From NCBI GenBank assembly GCA_940671915.1, contig CALNVZ010003434.1, positions 633,373 through 697,372 on the forward strand: 64,000 nt of DNA, given 5' to 3'. The position numbers and the translations under genes are program-made. Source of the DNA: Paracentrotus lividus. Lineage: Eukaryota > Echinodermata > Echinoidea > Camarodonta > Echinidae. The notes under the pieces were generated by a model. It saw only the letters and a list, made by a program, of their open reading frames with translations. It had not been told where the DNA came from and searched no databases. Shown here piece by piece: positions 20,201 to 28,729 of the stretch; the stretch's first letter is position 1, and each line of letters starts with the position of its first letter.

Positions 20201-22047
20201 TTATTTGATTTCCAGGCAACAAAAATGAAACAATAGATCTACATTTTAATGATATAAAGTAATCATGACAATGATTACAAACACTACAAAATATAGGGGG
20301 AAAAAGAAGAAGTCCAAAGATGCACCAGCCAGGTCGGCAGGTGATGATTTTCTGTTTAAAATATTGCCTTTTCTGTATGGGGAAGACAGACAATTCCTTT
20401 CCAAAGGGATTTTGGCCTGTCTATATCATGTAAAATCCACATTCTGTTTACATACTTTTAATTTATTTGATTTCCAGGCAACAAAAAAGTAACAATAGAT
20501 CTACATTATAATAATATAAAGCAATCATGACAATGACAACAAACATTACAAAATATAGGGGGAAAAGAAGAAGTCCAAAGATGCACCAGCCAGGTCCGCA
20601 GGTGATGATGTTCTGTTTAAAATATTGCCTTTTCTGTATGGGGAAGACGGACAATTCCTTTCCAAAGGGATTTTGGCCTGTCTATATCATGTAAAAACCA
20701 CATTCTGTTTACATACTGACAGATTTGAGACTTTAATGTGACAAAATAGTGACATATTTATTTCCCTTTTATTGTAGGTATTAGAGTCAGTCCTTCAGGA
20801 AAGGGCAATAAATTTCATGAGAGGGCATTAAGGCCAGCTTGAAAAAAGGCAAGGCCAGTTTGGCCGTGAATTAATCTGTTTTCCCTTGGGCACCGGCCAG
20901 GGACATAGGCATCGAAGGCATAGCCGTCTGGCCTCCGTGAAATTTATGCCCTGTTGAAAGTTCACTTACAGCTGGAGTATAGTATTTGTAAATCTATATT
21001 ATAGGTTTTGGTAAAATCTATAAACTTTAAAAGTTTTTTGTGAGACAGAATTAATGATTTTATCACCAACATGTCTCCAGAGATCTAAAAAAAAAGATTT
21101 ATATACCTGTAATTTTTTATTTCATGAAAATGTTTAAAATCAGATTTTGGGGTCCTGGCTATGTAAATTAGCTATATAGTGCAGATTATTATTGTTATAG
21201 ATGTGCAACTCTGCTTTTGCTTTTCCCACATGTACATGAATGTGTTAGTTAAAAGTGTGATACCCAATTTAATATTTATTTTCCTGCAGGAGATTCCTGG
21301 TGGGTTACCGTCAAGATATGAGCGTGCCTTGGTGGACCGAGAGGGTCAGATCAACAACTGGCAGCAGGCTGTCAAAGATGCTGGACTCGATCTGGAGCAG
21401 AAGAGACAATTCCAAGCACTCGTGGAGAATAAATTCCAGGTATGATTTAAATTTATTTCAGTTTTTAAAATCACTTTTTAATGAAAGTCTTGTTTTGGGA
21501 AAGATGAAAGCATTTATTGAGAGCTTCAGAATTTACTTATTGTATTGAAGAAGAATGTTATTCCTTGTTTTGTATAAGAATGTTGGAGTATTAAAGGTTC
21601 ACTGCCAAGGATTGCCTCTAATACCCCCACAGTCATGATGTGATCAAAACACCACTGGAATGTACAGGCCAAATGTTTGTGCCTAGTCAAAAAACACATG
21701 TTACTGTCTGTAGTTCATGTGACTATTTTAGGAGGAATAGACTCAATTTCTAATGTTGATGATATTAAAACCTTGCAGCATTCAATAATACTTTGATGAA
21801 ATGTAATGATTTTTCACAAATGAAATTTGGGACCACTACTATTTAATATACGAGCACATAGGGCCTAATATACTCATGGCCCTCAGATTTTTTAATCTTC
21901 AGATTCAACTCCAATTATTACCCACAATTTATTTATTGTGATCATGTGGTTTCCATTGTTTCTCTTTCACAGGTTTGGTTGGCAGAAACTGGACACAAGA
22001 GGGAGCTAGACGGATTAGTGCCCGGTAGCGGTTCTCCTGGAAAGTAG
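1523..22047 (+). CDS. TBCC domain-containing protein 1, 16 coding exons
   Basis: Coding exons: 1523-1615, 2615-2736, 4622-4713, 5624-5732, 13163-13232, 13681-13850, 14637-14703, 15376-15493, 15880-15937, 17093-17141, 17547-17626, 18293-18415, 18997-19172, 19919-20016, 21290-21439, 21973-22047. They sum to 1,650 nt (549 residues plus TAG) with all phases compatible; human TBCCD1 is about 557. The start MAQTSAALWLKYDTF is preceded by an in-frame TAG at 1505-1507. Recognisable blocks include PRLAYTTWKHIACNKL (near residue 50), LQQLHRISLRSSL (about 125), WPSRSRSPSP (139-148, a linker), FKTFESWLRSSL (about 250), the beta-helical TBCC/CARP domain (about 300-430, with KIHRCHYAFIYLLSP and HMLTPSRPLLL), PKEFFTFVIPFEMDG and EIPGGLPSRYERAL. 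Known role in other eukaryotes: a centrosome or basal-body protein related to tubulin cofactor C, needed for centriole and Golgi positioning. Its tubulin-GTPase activity is doubtful. All donors are GT except one GC. Confidence 0.95.
1863..1957. repeat. Two-copy AT-rich tandem repeat
   Basis: A unit of about 49 bp containing TACAAATATTCT, AATATTGTAATATTTC and ATAAAAACCCA occurs twice head to tail in TBCCD1 intron 1. The two copies differ at one or two bases. No coding or splice content is apparent. Confidence 0.75.
2165..2216. repeat. CT microsatellite
   Basis: A poly-C stretch is followed by about 13 CT dinucleotides in TBCCD1 intron 1. This is simple-sequence DNA and explains the Ser-Leu and Arg-Glu open frames read across it on the two strands. 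Confidence 0.9.
2755..2945. repeat. Pyrimidine-rich CATT/CTTC tract
   Basis: This low-complexity run of TTCATTCA, TCGTTC and CCTTCCTTC motifs begins just inside the donor of TBCCD1 exon 2. It creates long but meaningless open frames on both strands (Ser/Phe-rich and Glu/Gly/Lys-rich). Confidence 0.85.
3889..4027. mobile_element. 139-bp palindromic MITE-like element, copy 1
   Basis: The two ends are inverted copies of each other for about 40 bp (GGGGGGCATTTCATC at the left, GATGAAATGCCCCCC at the right, with the CGGAC/GTCCG core inside), around a short central segment. A second copy at 6207-6345 shares arms and centre. It lies in TBCCD1 intron 2. No target-site duplication is clear. The size and structure fit a non-autonomous DNA transposon; no transposase is present. 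Confidence 0.7.
4803..5269 (+). repeat. Interspersed repeat ending GAGGATTCATCTT, copy 1
   Basis: It starts TTATGCCTCTGCCACCGAAG and ends GAGGATTCATCTT. A shorter relative with the same ends lies at 13861-14162. The inside contains TATCTCAAGAAC, GACTTCAAACTT and several AGGTCAAA words but no open frame. It lies in TBCCD1 intron 3. Short CGGAGGC/GCCTCCG-like words near both ends hint at a DNA-transposon derivative. The family is not identified. Confidence 0.65.
6207..6345. mobile_element. 139-bp palindromic MITE-like element, copy 2
   Basis: It has the same arms and centre as the element at 3889-4027, including GACTTGTCGGACGTTTTA and the central CTGTTATAAGCTACTGAA. The left terminus has diverged (AAGTGTTTCAT). 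It lies in TBCCD1 intron 4, in the same orientation as copy 1. The arm mismatches indicate it is no longer recent. Confidence 0.7.
7038..7304. repeat. Three-copy tandem repeat, unit about 85-100 bp
   Basis: The phrase TCTATCCGTTGGTAGTT, then CCGCCCTC, CTTCATTCT, CACATTAAACCCCATTG and ATCG, is repeated three times with small length differences. The first copy carries an extra ATTGTACAT insertion. It lies in TBCCD1 intron 4. No function is evident. Confidence 0.8.
7890..8678. mobile_element. Foldback element with TTAA ends, about 0.78 kb
   Basis: TTAA at 7890-7893 is followed by AGGGAAGCTCTGGACCC, and the right end reads GGGTCCAGACCTTCCCT followed by TTAA at 8675-8678. The inverted arms extend about 280 bp on each side (for example TTTGTTAAGAAACTG against the complementary AATTCTTAACAAATAAAG) around a centre of roughly 230 bp. 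No transposase frame exists. This suggests a TTAA-targeting non-autonomous DNA transposon; the superfamily is not certain because the tip does not begin CCC. Confidence 0.65.
8679..11100. other. Intronic stretch of TBCCD1 intron 4, no gene seen
   Basis: No exon-like segment with homology could be recognised. The section 10680-10750 contains TATATAGCGCCC and AAGGCGCTTCACATG, a short inverted GCGC motif. A similar motif occurs at 58165-58205 in the other gene, so it may be a fragment of a widespread short repeat. The rest is AT-rich unique-looking sequence. Confidence 0.4.
11190..12640. other. Compositionally distinct insert in TBCCD1 intron 4
   Basis: Two GC-richer segments (about 11220-11540 with many CGA and GACGA words, and 12195-12480) border an AT-rich centre, unlike the surrounding intron. 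The frames in 12197-12633 do not resemble a known protein. ACTTAC at 12185-12190 would be a minus-strand donor. The texture recalls the 1.95 kb repeat at 31984-33933, but I found no extended identity. It may be an old LTR-type insertion; family and ends are not determined. Confidence 0.25.
12990..13042. repeat. AATCA-rich tail, possible retroposon 3' end
   Basis: CCAATAAATCAAATCAAATC and following copies of AAATC resemble the simple-repeat tail left by many non-LTR retrotransposons and SINEs. The upstream 300 bp has no identifiable coding sequence, so the parent element cannot be named. Confidence 0.3.
13233..13680 (+). other. GC-AG intron 5 of TBCCD1
   Basis: Exon 5 ends AAG and is followed by GCAAGT, the usual form of a GC donor, where the remaining consensus is strong. 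The acceptor is TTCATTACAG ending at 13680. Both flanking exons are in phase 0 and the reading frame is continuous. The intron directly follows the U12-type intron, separated by an exon of only 70 nt. It also contains exon-6 relics (13426-13680). Confidence 0.82.
13426..13680 (+). pseudogene. Two decayed tandem copies of TBCCD1 exon 6 and its flank
   Basis: Segment 13541-13680 repeats the acceptor, the start of exon 6 and the following polypyrimidine stretch: CTTACAG, then GTAGACGAAAGCAACCAAC, AGTGATATCT and TACTCCAGCA. Segment 13426-13540 repeats the later part: GCGACTTCTAGCTAAAGAAG, GTACTCCAGCACAACCAA, then ATTGAAACAATATACC. The intact exon at 13681-13850 is the third member. The relics contain in-frame stops and deletions (for example CCATCTTAG in the second copy), so they cannot serve as alternative exons. 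They record tandem duplication of exon plus flanking intron, in units of about 130 bp. Confidence 0.8.
13861..14162 (+). repeat. Interspersed repeat ending GAGGATTCATCTT, copy 2
   Basis: It starts TTATGCCTCCGCCACTGAAG and ends GAGGATTCATCTT, as does the longer copy at 4803-5269; about 165 bp of the middle is absent. It begins only 10 bp after the exon 6 donor (GTGAGT at 13851), so this insertion sits as close to a splice site as is likely to be tolerated. Confidence 0.65.
14320..14465. mobile_element. 146-bp palindromic MITE with 5-bp duplication
   Basis: The left end reads GCCCGAATTCACAAACG and the right end CGTTTGTGAATTCGGGC. The internal arms (TGGTTTAGTTAGTCCATGG, GTCTAAATC) are also inverted. 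CATGG at 14315-14319 is repeated at 14466-14470, a likely target-site duplication. It lies in TBCCD1 intron 6. Relatives lie at 50362-50909. It has no coding capacity. Confidence 0.78.
15938..17092 (+). other. TBCCD1 intron 9, carrying a coding-like insert
   Basis: The donor is GTAACC after AAAAG and the acceptor is TTATTTTCAG. The intron holds the coding-like segment at 16184-16699, described separately. The remainder, including 16820-17000 with GTCGC and GACGT words, shows no recognisable feature. Confidence 0.6.
16184..16699 (+). pseudogene. Unidentified protein-coding relic inside TBCCD1 intron 9
   Basis: An ATG at 16184 opens MAEDISHSIQAELNAARQMF and continues to a stop after 48 codons. 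After two further stops, the same frame opens again around 16397 and runs to 16699 with protein-like composition: IYELCILHDISKMFDDIY, then SAAQVSLAVGIRLWHQIQ, ending in KNRY. No introns separate the two parts. Amphipathic, charged helices are likely. This looks like a retrocopy or an insertion of part of another gene, now interrupted by stops. I do not recognise the parent. A short live gene using only the second half cannot be excluded. Confidence 0.45.
20072..20900. repeat. Repeat block in TBCCD1 intron 14 with internal 260-bp tandem duplication
   Basis: The outer parts carry recurring GGCAAGGCCA and AAAGGGCAT words (20072-20170 and 20805-20870). Inside, 20200-20459 and 20461-20712 are two direct copies sharing TTATTTGATTTCCAGGCAAC, AAGATGCACCAGCCAGGT and TTCCTTTCCAAAGGGATTTT. 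Divergence between the copies is low. The second copy is followed by unique sequence. No transposon protein is present; the element family is unknown. Confidence 0.65.
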
Positions 22048-24040
22048 ACCCCTCCAAGGTTCTTGTTGTTATTTTAGTTCTTTTTATTTTCATATTCTAT
22101 ATCATTGCTAAGTACTTACAAATGCCTTGAAATCTCTGCTGCAATATTATTGAGTGTGTGTTTTTATGATTTAGTTGTCATTTCTTAAATGACGGGAGTG
22201 CTGTGTAATAGGTCTAGAGGTATATAGTACATCACTTCATTTTTCTGGTAGTGTTTATTGTAGTCTCGTCTACACATTGTATACCTTTGAATTGAATTTT
22301 GCAATGAAATGTAATAACATAAAGAGATTTGTAATAATGCTGAATTCGTGGCTTCATTATCAGTTTTCAGTTGACAAATTTTGATAAGACTGATTATTAC
22401 CTGATATAATGAGTTTTGTCTCCAATCGAAATGAAATCATTACTATTTTGTTTTTATTTTATATTTATTTTCTTTTTTTGTATTAACAACTGATATAACA
22501 AGCACAAGTATTTAATCCCAAGGACCTCGTCATAGAGAGTTTCCACTGTAGCGGTAATAAAATCATAAGGCCAAGCAAAGCCAAGTTATGCAAAGCAAAT
22601 TTCAGTCATATTTTATGATAGAAACTTGATTCACCCCAAAGAAATACAGCATCCCTTATGAAATTGTAATGACTCACCACTTTGTTTTTATGCACCGACA
22701 GTAGATTTCTTCATTGCACAAATATTGCATGTGTAATTCAAAAAAAAAAAATTAAGTATTTAACTTACCAATCAGATGATTCTTTTTAGTATTTTTATGC
22801 CTCAGCGACAAAGTCTCGCTGGAGGCCTTTTTTTTTTTCATCCCCTCGATCCCCCCTCTATGGCTTTCTCCTGAAACAGGTATACTGATAATTACTTTAA
22901 GAAACAATGATGCAACATTCAGAAAGGACTTGTAGGTTTATCTTTATTACTTACTTTCAAAAAAAGAAATGACATTAGTCTCATTATAGGAACATATTGC
23001 CTCCATAATACTTCTCAAATATTCTGTATCATACTTTTTATAAAGTATCAATGATGGAACATAAATGTATTTGACCTCTACAGTGACTTCTAAAGAAATA
23101 CTCAAATATTTAGTTTCTTGCTTTTCATAGAGAATCATTGATGCTTTTTCCTTGAGTAAATAGAGAAGTAGTCTTTGCTGCACACAGGGAAAGCTTCTTC
23201 TTTCAGTCTCAATGACATCTCTTTCGAAAACAGCCAACAATGTACGGTTACAGACTTGGCTTTCCAGAGGTGCCTTTCTCTGTCAAAACCTGGGATCGTT
23301 TGCACAAGAAAGAATCCTTTTCCATGATATTTTGTGATGTGTATTGAGCGTTTGTCAGGACTTCAACTGTCTATGGGCCTCTCAGTCCCCCCCCCCCCTA
23401 CACATCGTCTATTCTTATTCTGTCTCAACTCCTGCATAGTGCACTGTATATTCTTGCTATATATAGGTAGGGTGTCACTTATCTCATATACCCTCTTCCT
23501 CTATATCTAGCATGTCTTCATATACTGAACATGCTTTCTCTCAGTATGCCAATGCAGGCAAGAAGGAGGCTGGTTTATCACTCAGAAAGGTACCATTTAT
23601 GTGGTATTCATTGCTCCATAGGCTTTATTATGTGTTCTATTTACATGCCGAAGTCCAAGTGTGTTGTATGGTGTAATGCCTAACTATACAGCCTTACATT
23701 ATGCTTTATGCCCCTATTACTATACAGTGCATGGAGTATATAGCCCAATTATACATGTAAGTTTTCCCTATACTAGACAGGGTTGATGCCAGCCCACTGT
23801 CTGACATATATATTTCATCCCCTGGAAATACGGTATGGTGTGGTTTCCACTGGTTTATAGACTTTACCTACTCTAAGGTGGATCCCCTCTTAAAAGTTGC
23901 TTGAGGTCTATATGTTTTTGAACAAGAGGTATTTGGTACCCTTGTGGTGTTCTTGACAATATTACATCCAGATTTGCTGTTGTAGTACATCTCCTGTATG
24001 GCTTATTTGGTGATTTTTTTTTTTTGAAGGAAGCAAACAA
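22048..24040. other. TBCCD1 3' flank and intergenic DNA
   Basis: Directly after the stop is the likely 3' untranslated region; an AATAAA at 22556-22561 is one candidate polyadenylation signal. Position 22795-22845 holds a fragment (TTATGCCTCAGCGAC, CTCGCTGGAGGC) related in style to the repeats at 4803 and 13861. The remainder to 24040 has only short open frames without recognisable homology. Confidence 0.4.
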
Positions 24041-24979
24041 GCTTCCTATCTTTAACATAATTATCCGAAGAAGACACCATTCTTGTTGAGAGGTTGTAAC
24101 TTATGGGTACCTATGTGACACTCTTAGATGATCGTTTGTATTCCAGCATGGACTTTTATTGAGTGACAACTTTAAATGAAGAAGCACAAATATAAATGTA
24201 CTTGGAGATGAAGTGTTGAATCCCAGGAAATATGAAAATGAAGAGATGGTTTCTTGACGATTAGGTAGGAAGAATTTTTCCACTGGAAAGTGGCTAAGAT
24301 AAGCTGAAGAGAGTCTGAAGTAGCTGGTTAAGAAACACAGCAGAAGAAAATTAAATGTAGCCCTAATTTGGTTGGAAAAAAAGACAGATGTTTCAAGAAT
24401 TATTGTAGAAAATCCTAGACATCAGGGTATGAAAACCATACATGAGATAAAACAAACAAAATGAAAAAACAAAAATCCAATGACGTCATGCTTTGTACAA
24501 TTGTAAGCATGTATCAATGGAGCCACATTAGACTACCAATCCACTTTCCTGGGTGAGTTTTTGTTTCAAATTCTTAATGGTCCTATTCATGTGTTTGCCC
24601 CTACTGTTCCCCTAGGGGTGGTATGAGGTAGTTCAGTCTAACCGGCCCACCTCACCTGATTCCAAATACTGGTGACAATCAGGAGGGGTGGATCAGGGGT
24701 AGGGGATGGGTTCGTGAAAGCAATCCCCTCCGCATGGGTAGATGCCTTTAATTAATTCAGATTTTTAAGATAGAAAAGAATGTACGAAACCACCAATTAA
24801 AATAAAGAGCTAGGAAGACAAGAGATTGATTTCTTAATTACAGCAATATGGGTTGACACCTCTCTTTAATTCTACACATGCATTTCAATATCGATGAGTA
24901 CTAAACAAACATGTCATAATTCATACTCACAGAATTGTTGCTGCGCAGCATAACGCAATACAATAAAGAGGATAGAAAG
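24041..24979. repeat. 0.94-kb direct repeat, copy 1
   Basis: It begins GCTTCCTATCTTTAACATAA and ends AATAAAGAGGATAGAAAG. It is nearly identical to 25623-26575, with only scattered substitutions and small indels, so the duplication is recent relative to most repeats here. The ends lack inverted or TG/CA termini, and no open frame of note is inside. A segmental duplication or unclassified element is more likely than an LTR pair. Confidence 0.85.
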
Positions 24980-25545
24980 GGGGTTCAAAATCACAATCCC
25001 CCGCCGATCCCCTCGATGACGGACTCGATGTCCTTCGTAGAATCAATGATTCTGATCTTGGTTTAAAAGACGTTCAATTGATTGGTGGTGATATAATCGC
25101 TCGTGCATCTCATACAAATCAAACTCCTCCACACATCTATAATTTTTTTCCCGATATACACCCTTAACCTCGCCCATCATGGGTAGCAATCATTTGATTA
25201 TCCCTTCCGCAATAAAATGCAATCATATGAGGCTCCTTCAGTCTTGGTAAGTGATTCCATATGTTTTTCTCGTGGCAACATTTTTGCAAACCAAGTCTTG
25301 ACGATCCTCCTGCAAGGATCTACATTGTTCAAGCAGTTCTTCACATGACAATGAAATTAACTTGGCATGTAATGATGGATTCATCTTGTCCTTCTTTTCA
25401 TTTCTTGTCATGGATGCTGTCTCTGAAAAATAGGTTTCTGCGTGGTTCACATATCTTTACAATCAACATTTAGATCATCTAGATCTCTTTCTTGGGATAT
25501 TTTTCCTGCTGAGGCCATTCAGATGATCGTCCTTTACACCATGGC
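24980..25545. other. Spacer between the 0.94-kb repeat copies
   Basis: About 570 bp without a recognisable gene or repeat. One satellite unit follows at 25546-25622 and abuts the second repeat copy. Confidence 0.4.
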
Positions 25546-25622
25546 ATAATGACTCCTCTTTTTATAGTAGCCATTTCACAGTGTGTTATGGCTCGCCTTC
25601 TTTGTATAACGTGGTTTTCCAC
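25546..25622. repeat. Single unit of the 73-75 bp satellite
   Basis: It contains ACTCCTCTTTTTATAGTAGC, CATTTCACAGTGTGTTATGG and CTCGCCTTCTTTGTATAA, the same unit as the arrays at 28428, 31556, 33934 and 42300. It ends exactly where the second 0.94-kb repeat begins. Confidence 0.85.
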
Positions 25623-26575
25623 GCTTCCTATCTTTAACATAATTATCCAAAGAAGACACCATTCTTGTTGAGAGGTTGTAACCTATGGGTACCTATGTGA
25701 CACTCTTAGATTACTCTTGTTTTCCGGCATGGACTTTTATTGAGTGACAACTTTAAATGAAGAAGCACAAATATAAATGTACCTGAAGATGAAGTGTCGA
25801 ATCCCAGGAAATATGAAAATGAAGAGATGGTTTCTTGACGAATATGTAGGAAGAATTTTTCCACTGGAAAGTGGCTAAGATTAGCGGAAGTGAATGGCTG
25901 AAGAGAGTCTGAAGTAGCTGGTTAAGAAACACAGCAGAAGAAAATTAAATGTAGCCCTAATTTGGTTGGAAAAAAACCCAGATGTTTCAAGAATTATTGT
26001 AGAAAATCCTAGACATCAGGGTATGAAAACCATACATGAGATAAAACGAAAAAAATGAAAAAAAAACAAAAAACATTGACGTCATGCTTTGTACAATTGA
26101 AAACATGTATCAATGGAGCCACATTAGACTACCAATCCACTTTCCTGGGTGAGTTTTTGTTTCAAATTCTTAATGGTCCTATTCATGTGTTTGCCCCTAC
26201 TGTTCCCCTAGGGGTGGTATGAGGTAGTTCAGTCTAACCGGCCCACCTCACCTGATTCCAAATACTGGTGACAATCAGGAGGGGTGGATCAGGGGTAGGG
26301 GATGGGTTCGTGAAAGCAATCCCCTCCGCATGGGTAGATGCCTTTAATTAATTCAGATTTTTAAGATAGAAAAGAATGTACGAAACCACCAATTAAAATA
26401 AAGAGCTAGGAAGACAAGAGATTGATTTCTGAATTACAGCAATATGGGTTGACACCTCTCTTTAATTCTACACATGCATTTCAATATCGATGAGTACTAA
26501 ACAAACATGACATAATTCATACTCACAGAATTGTTGCTGCGCAGCATAACACAATACAATAAAGAGGATAGAAAG
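25623..26575. repeat. 0.95-kb direct repeat, copy 2
   Basis: This is the second copy of the module at 24041-24979, in direct orientation. It differs by scattered substitutions and a short insertion near GGCTAAGATTAGCGGAAGTG. It is followed by an AAGAAAAG-rich junction. Confidence 0.85.
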
Positions 26576-26710
26576 AAAAGAAAGAAGAGTCCTGTATTTG
26601 TCCTGTCCTTTTATAATTAAATGTTCTTAAAGAAACAAAAGGGTGGCCACAAAAGATTTAATGTCGAATGTGAATTTGGTTGAGTTGAGCTGCAATGACG
26701 AGTTGCAAAG

Positions 26711-26782
26711 ATGTTTCCCTCTGACATGAGCGATGAATTCAACTGGGCGGTTGGCTGCTTAAAGAGTGATCTGGAGAACCAG
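26711..26782 (+). CDS. Possible orphan first exon, unidentified
   Basis: ATG TTT CCC opens a short frame reading MFPSDMSDEFNWAVGCLKSD then LENQ, which meets a GT donor (CAG, then GTACAT) at 26783. The composition is protein-like, and the EFNWAVGCL-type helix faintly recalls the UPF0488 (C8orf33) family. I found no following exon and the surroundings are repeats. It could be a displaced exon or chance. Confidence 0.18.
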
Positions 26783-27233
26783 GTACATTTGTGCCTTCCC
26801 CTGCAGTGTTCCTCCAATGCTTTCCATCTAGTGAATTACATCTTCTTTGATGATGAACAGCTAAAGATCTTCCTCCCCCTTAAAATAAATCGGCTTTAAA
26901 ACATCTCGAACAGTTTATTGGAGTTCATTTTAAATTCAAGGGATGTCAGTCTAGTTGTTGAAGAAGAAGAAGAAGAAGACAACGTAAACTAGTGTACGTA
27001 GATAGTTCTATCTTGATATGAATGCAGCCCTTCTGGGATCCCATATTGTACAAGGAAATGATCAGATAGCGCCTTGGCTTTTGTCTGAGTGGTTTGGTTC
27101 TTAGGATCGTAATATATATTTTTATGCCATATTTTTTATCATATTTATTGTTTTAAACAATTTTCTTCCACTGGCTCCTAGTTCATACCTATAACACAAC
27201 ATTTGCCATTTTCAAAAGTTTGAAATCTAACTT

Positions 27234-27365
27234 ACGCCGGGTCTGCGCTCTTCTCCCTTTTGGAGAGGGCGAAGAGGGTAGGTTCAGGAGAGGGTGGTTC
27301 AAGTCCTCCCCTGGGTAGATCCCGGATGAACAATCACCAGACCCCAAACAGGTCTAAGGGTTTTA
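27234..27365 (-). mobile_element. Copy of the leader segment found at the left edge of the 1.95-kb repeats
   Basis: CTAACTTACGCCGGGTCTGC, then TTTTGGAGAGGGCGAAGAG and GGTTCAAGTCCTCCCCTGGG, matches the first 130 bp of the elements at 31984 and 39333, and then diverges. On the minus strand it contains CATCCGGGAT, similar to the region that pairs with proline tRNA in many LTR elements, so this may be a primer-binding leader of an LTR fossil. Confidence 0.45.
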
Positions 27366-27845
27366 CTTGTAATTAGCTGGGTTAAACGGGGTATCGCTGA
27401 AGCAAACGAGGTTGGGTCCCAGCACGTCTGCCTCAAGTGGTGGGCTGTAAAGGGGAGAAAACGGAGGGGGTGAACTTTGCGGGCAAGCAGGGATTCCAGG
27501 GGCAGTCGCGCCCTCCGCTGCAGTCCTCTTGCCTTTCATTTGGGAATCAATCATGGACTCAAGCAACGATCTTACAAGATGTCCAAAACACTCCGATTGC
27601 TGAGAAAAGGGATCACGGTATATTCGGGTGAATTGGGCGCTCATGCAGAGGGGGTGGTCGCAGATTTGTAGCAGTGTGCTACTTAGGTCACCTTACCCTC
27701 TTGTGAATAGCAATGAAAGAGGCGAACAGCGTGATAATACAATTTGTCCTCTGTAGCGCAAGCTTTAAAAAGGGTTTCTAAGTCGGATTGGGGAATGTTT
27801 AAAGTTTGACAGATATCGGTGGCTATGGAATGGTAAGTTAAAGAT

Positions 27846-28151
27846 AGTTACCCTCTCCCAAGGATAGATGATTATTTGGATCGATTAGGTGGTGCAAAAT
27901 GGTTTTCCACTTTAGATTTATCCAGTGGCTATTGTCAAATAGAGATGGATGAAAGTGACAAGGAAAAAACCGCCTTTGCGACAGAGGGAGGGCTGTATCA
28001 CTTCAATGTAATGCCCTTTGGGCTATGTAATGCACCAGCTACGTTTGAACGTCTTATGGAACAAGTACTGAAGGGGCTTAGGCGTAGTAGAGGGAGGAAC
28101 AGAAATCTTCTAGGGAAGAGGTGTATGAAAGGTTATATGGTTCAGGAATGA
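27846..28151 (+). mobile_element. Ty3/gypsy reverse transcriptase fragment (fossil)
   Basis: The frame shows classic Ty3/gypsy reverse transcriptase blocks: [37 protein letters not shown] and [16 protein letters not shown]. Only the palm region is present. It is followed by non-pol sequence (a host-like fragment and satellite units), so the element is broken and incomplete. Its integrase counterpart lies at 28730-29803, on the same strand. Confidence 0.9.
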
Positions 28152-28174
28152 AAAAGATAAATCCCGGCCGAAGG

Positions 28175-28425
28175 TCAAGAAAATCTCTTAAGCAAATGGG
28201 TAAATGTGATATTGCCTAAATGGCGGTGGTAGCAGGGAGGAGGAATGGGAGGGAAGTAGGCTCGCTGGACTGCCGTGCCTCTAACTACTTCAAGGATAAA
28301 AAGAAGCAAGCTCTCAGCGTGAGGGAGAGAAGCAGGTAATTGAAGCACTTTGTCAGATCTATCTACGTCGAAAATTTCATTTATGCGCAGGAATAGACTA
28401 CTTATCTCTTGTAGCAAAAGCGTAT
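28175..28425 (-). pseudogene. Coding-like fragment, copy 1 (paralogue at 42080-42240)
   Basis: The minus-strand frame contains LLQEISSLFLRINEIFDVDR and LQLPASLPHAESLLLFILE. The same protein string recurs from 42080-42240 with substitutions such as R-I/R-M, H/N and L/H, mostly conservative. I do not recognise the parent. The frame then enters low-complexity sequence. It lies between the reverse transcriptase fragment and satellite units. Confidence 0.4.
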
Positions 28426-28427
28426 TT

Positions 28428-28705
28428 TATAGTAGCCATTTCACAGTGTGTTACGGCTCGCCTTCTTTGTATAACATGGTTTTCACAGTGACTCCTCTTT
28501 TTATAGTAGCCATTTCACAGTGGGTTACGGCTCGCCTTCTTTGTATAACATGGTTTTACTAGTGACTACTCTTTTTATAGTACTTAGCCATTTCACAGTG
28601 TTACATGTATGGCTCGCCTTTGTTCGACATGGTTTTCCCGGTGACTCCTCTTTTTATAGTACTTAGCTATTTCAGCGTGTTATGGCTCACATTCCTTGTA
28701 TGGCA
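28428..28705. repeat. Satellite array, about four units
   Basis: Successive units share GACTCCTCTTTTTATAGTAG, CCATTTCACAGTG, GGCTCGCCTTCTTTGTATAA and CATGGTTTT. Later units carry small insertions (TACTTAGC). The array separates the reverse transcriptase and integrase pieces of the Ty3/gypsy fossil. Confidence 0.85.
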
Positions 28706-28729
28706 TATGAGATTGAAGAGCACAAGATA

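Noticed and set aside
24041-26575. LTR pair flanking a short internal region
   Set aside because: The ends lack TG/CA and the spacer has no primer site or coding remnant. One edge abuts a satellite unit, so a segmental duplication is simpler.
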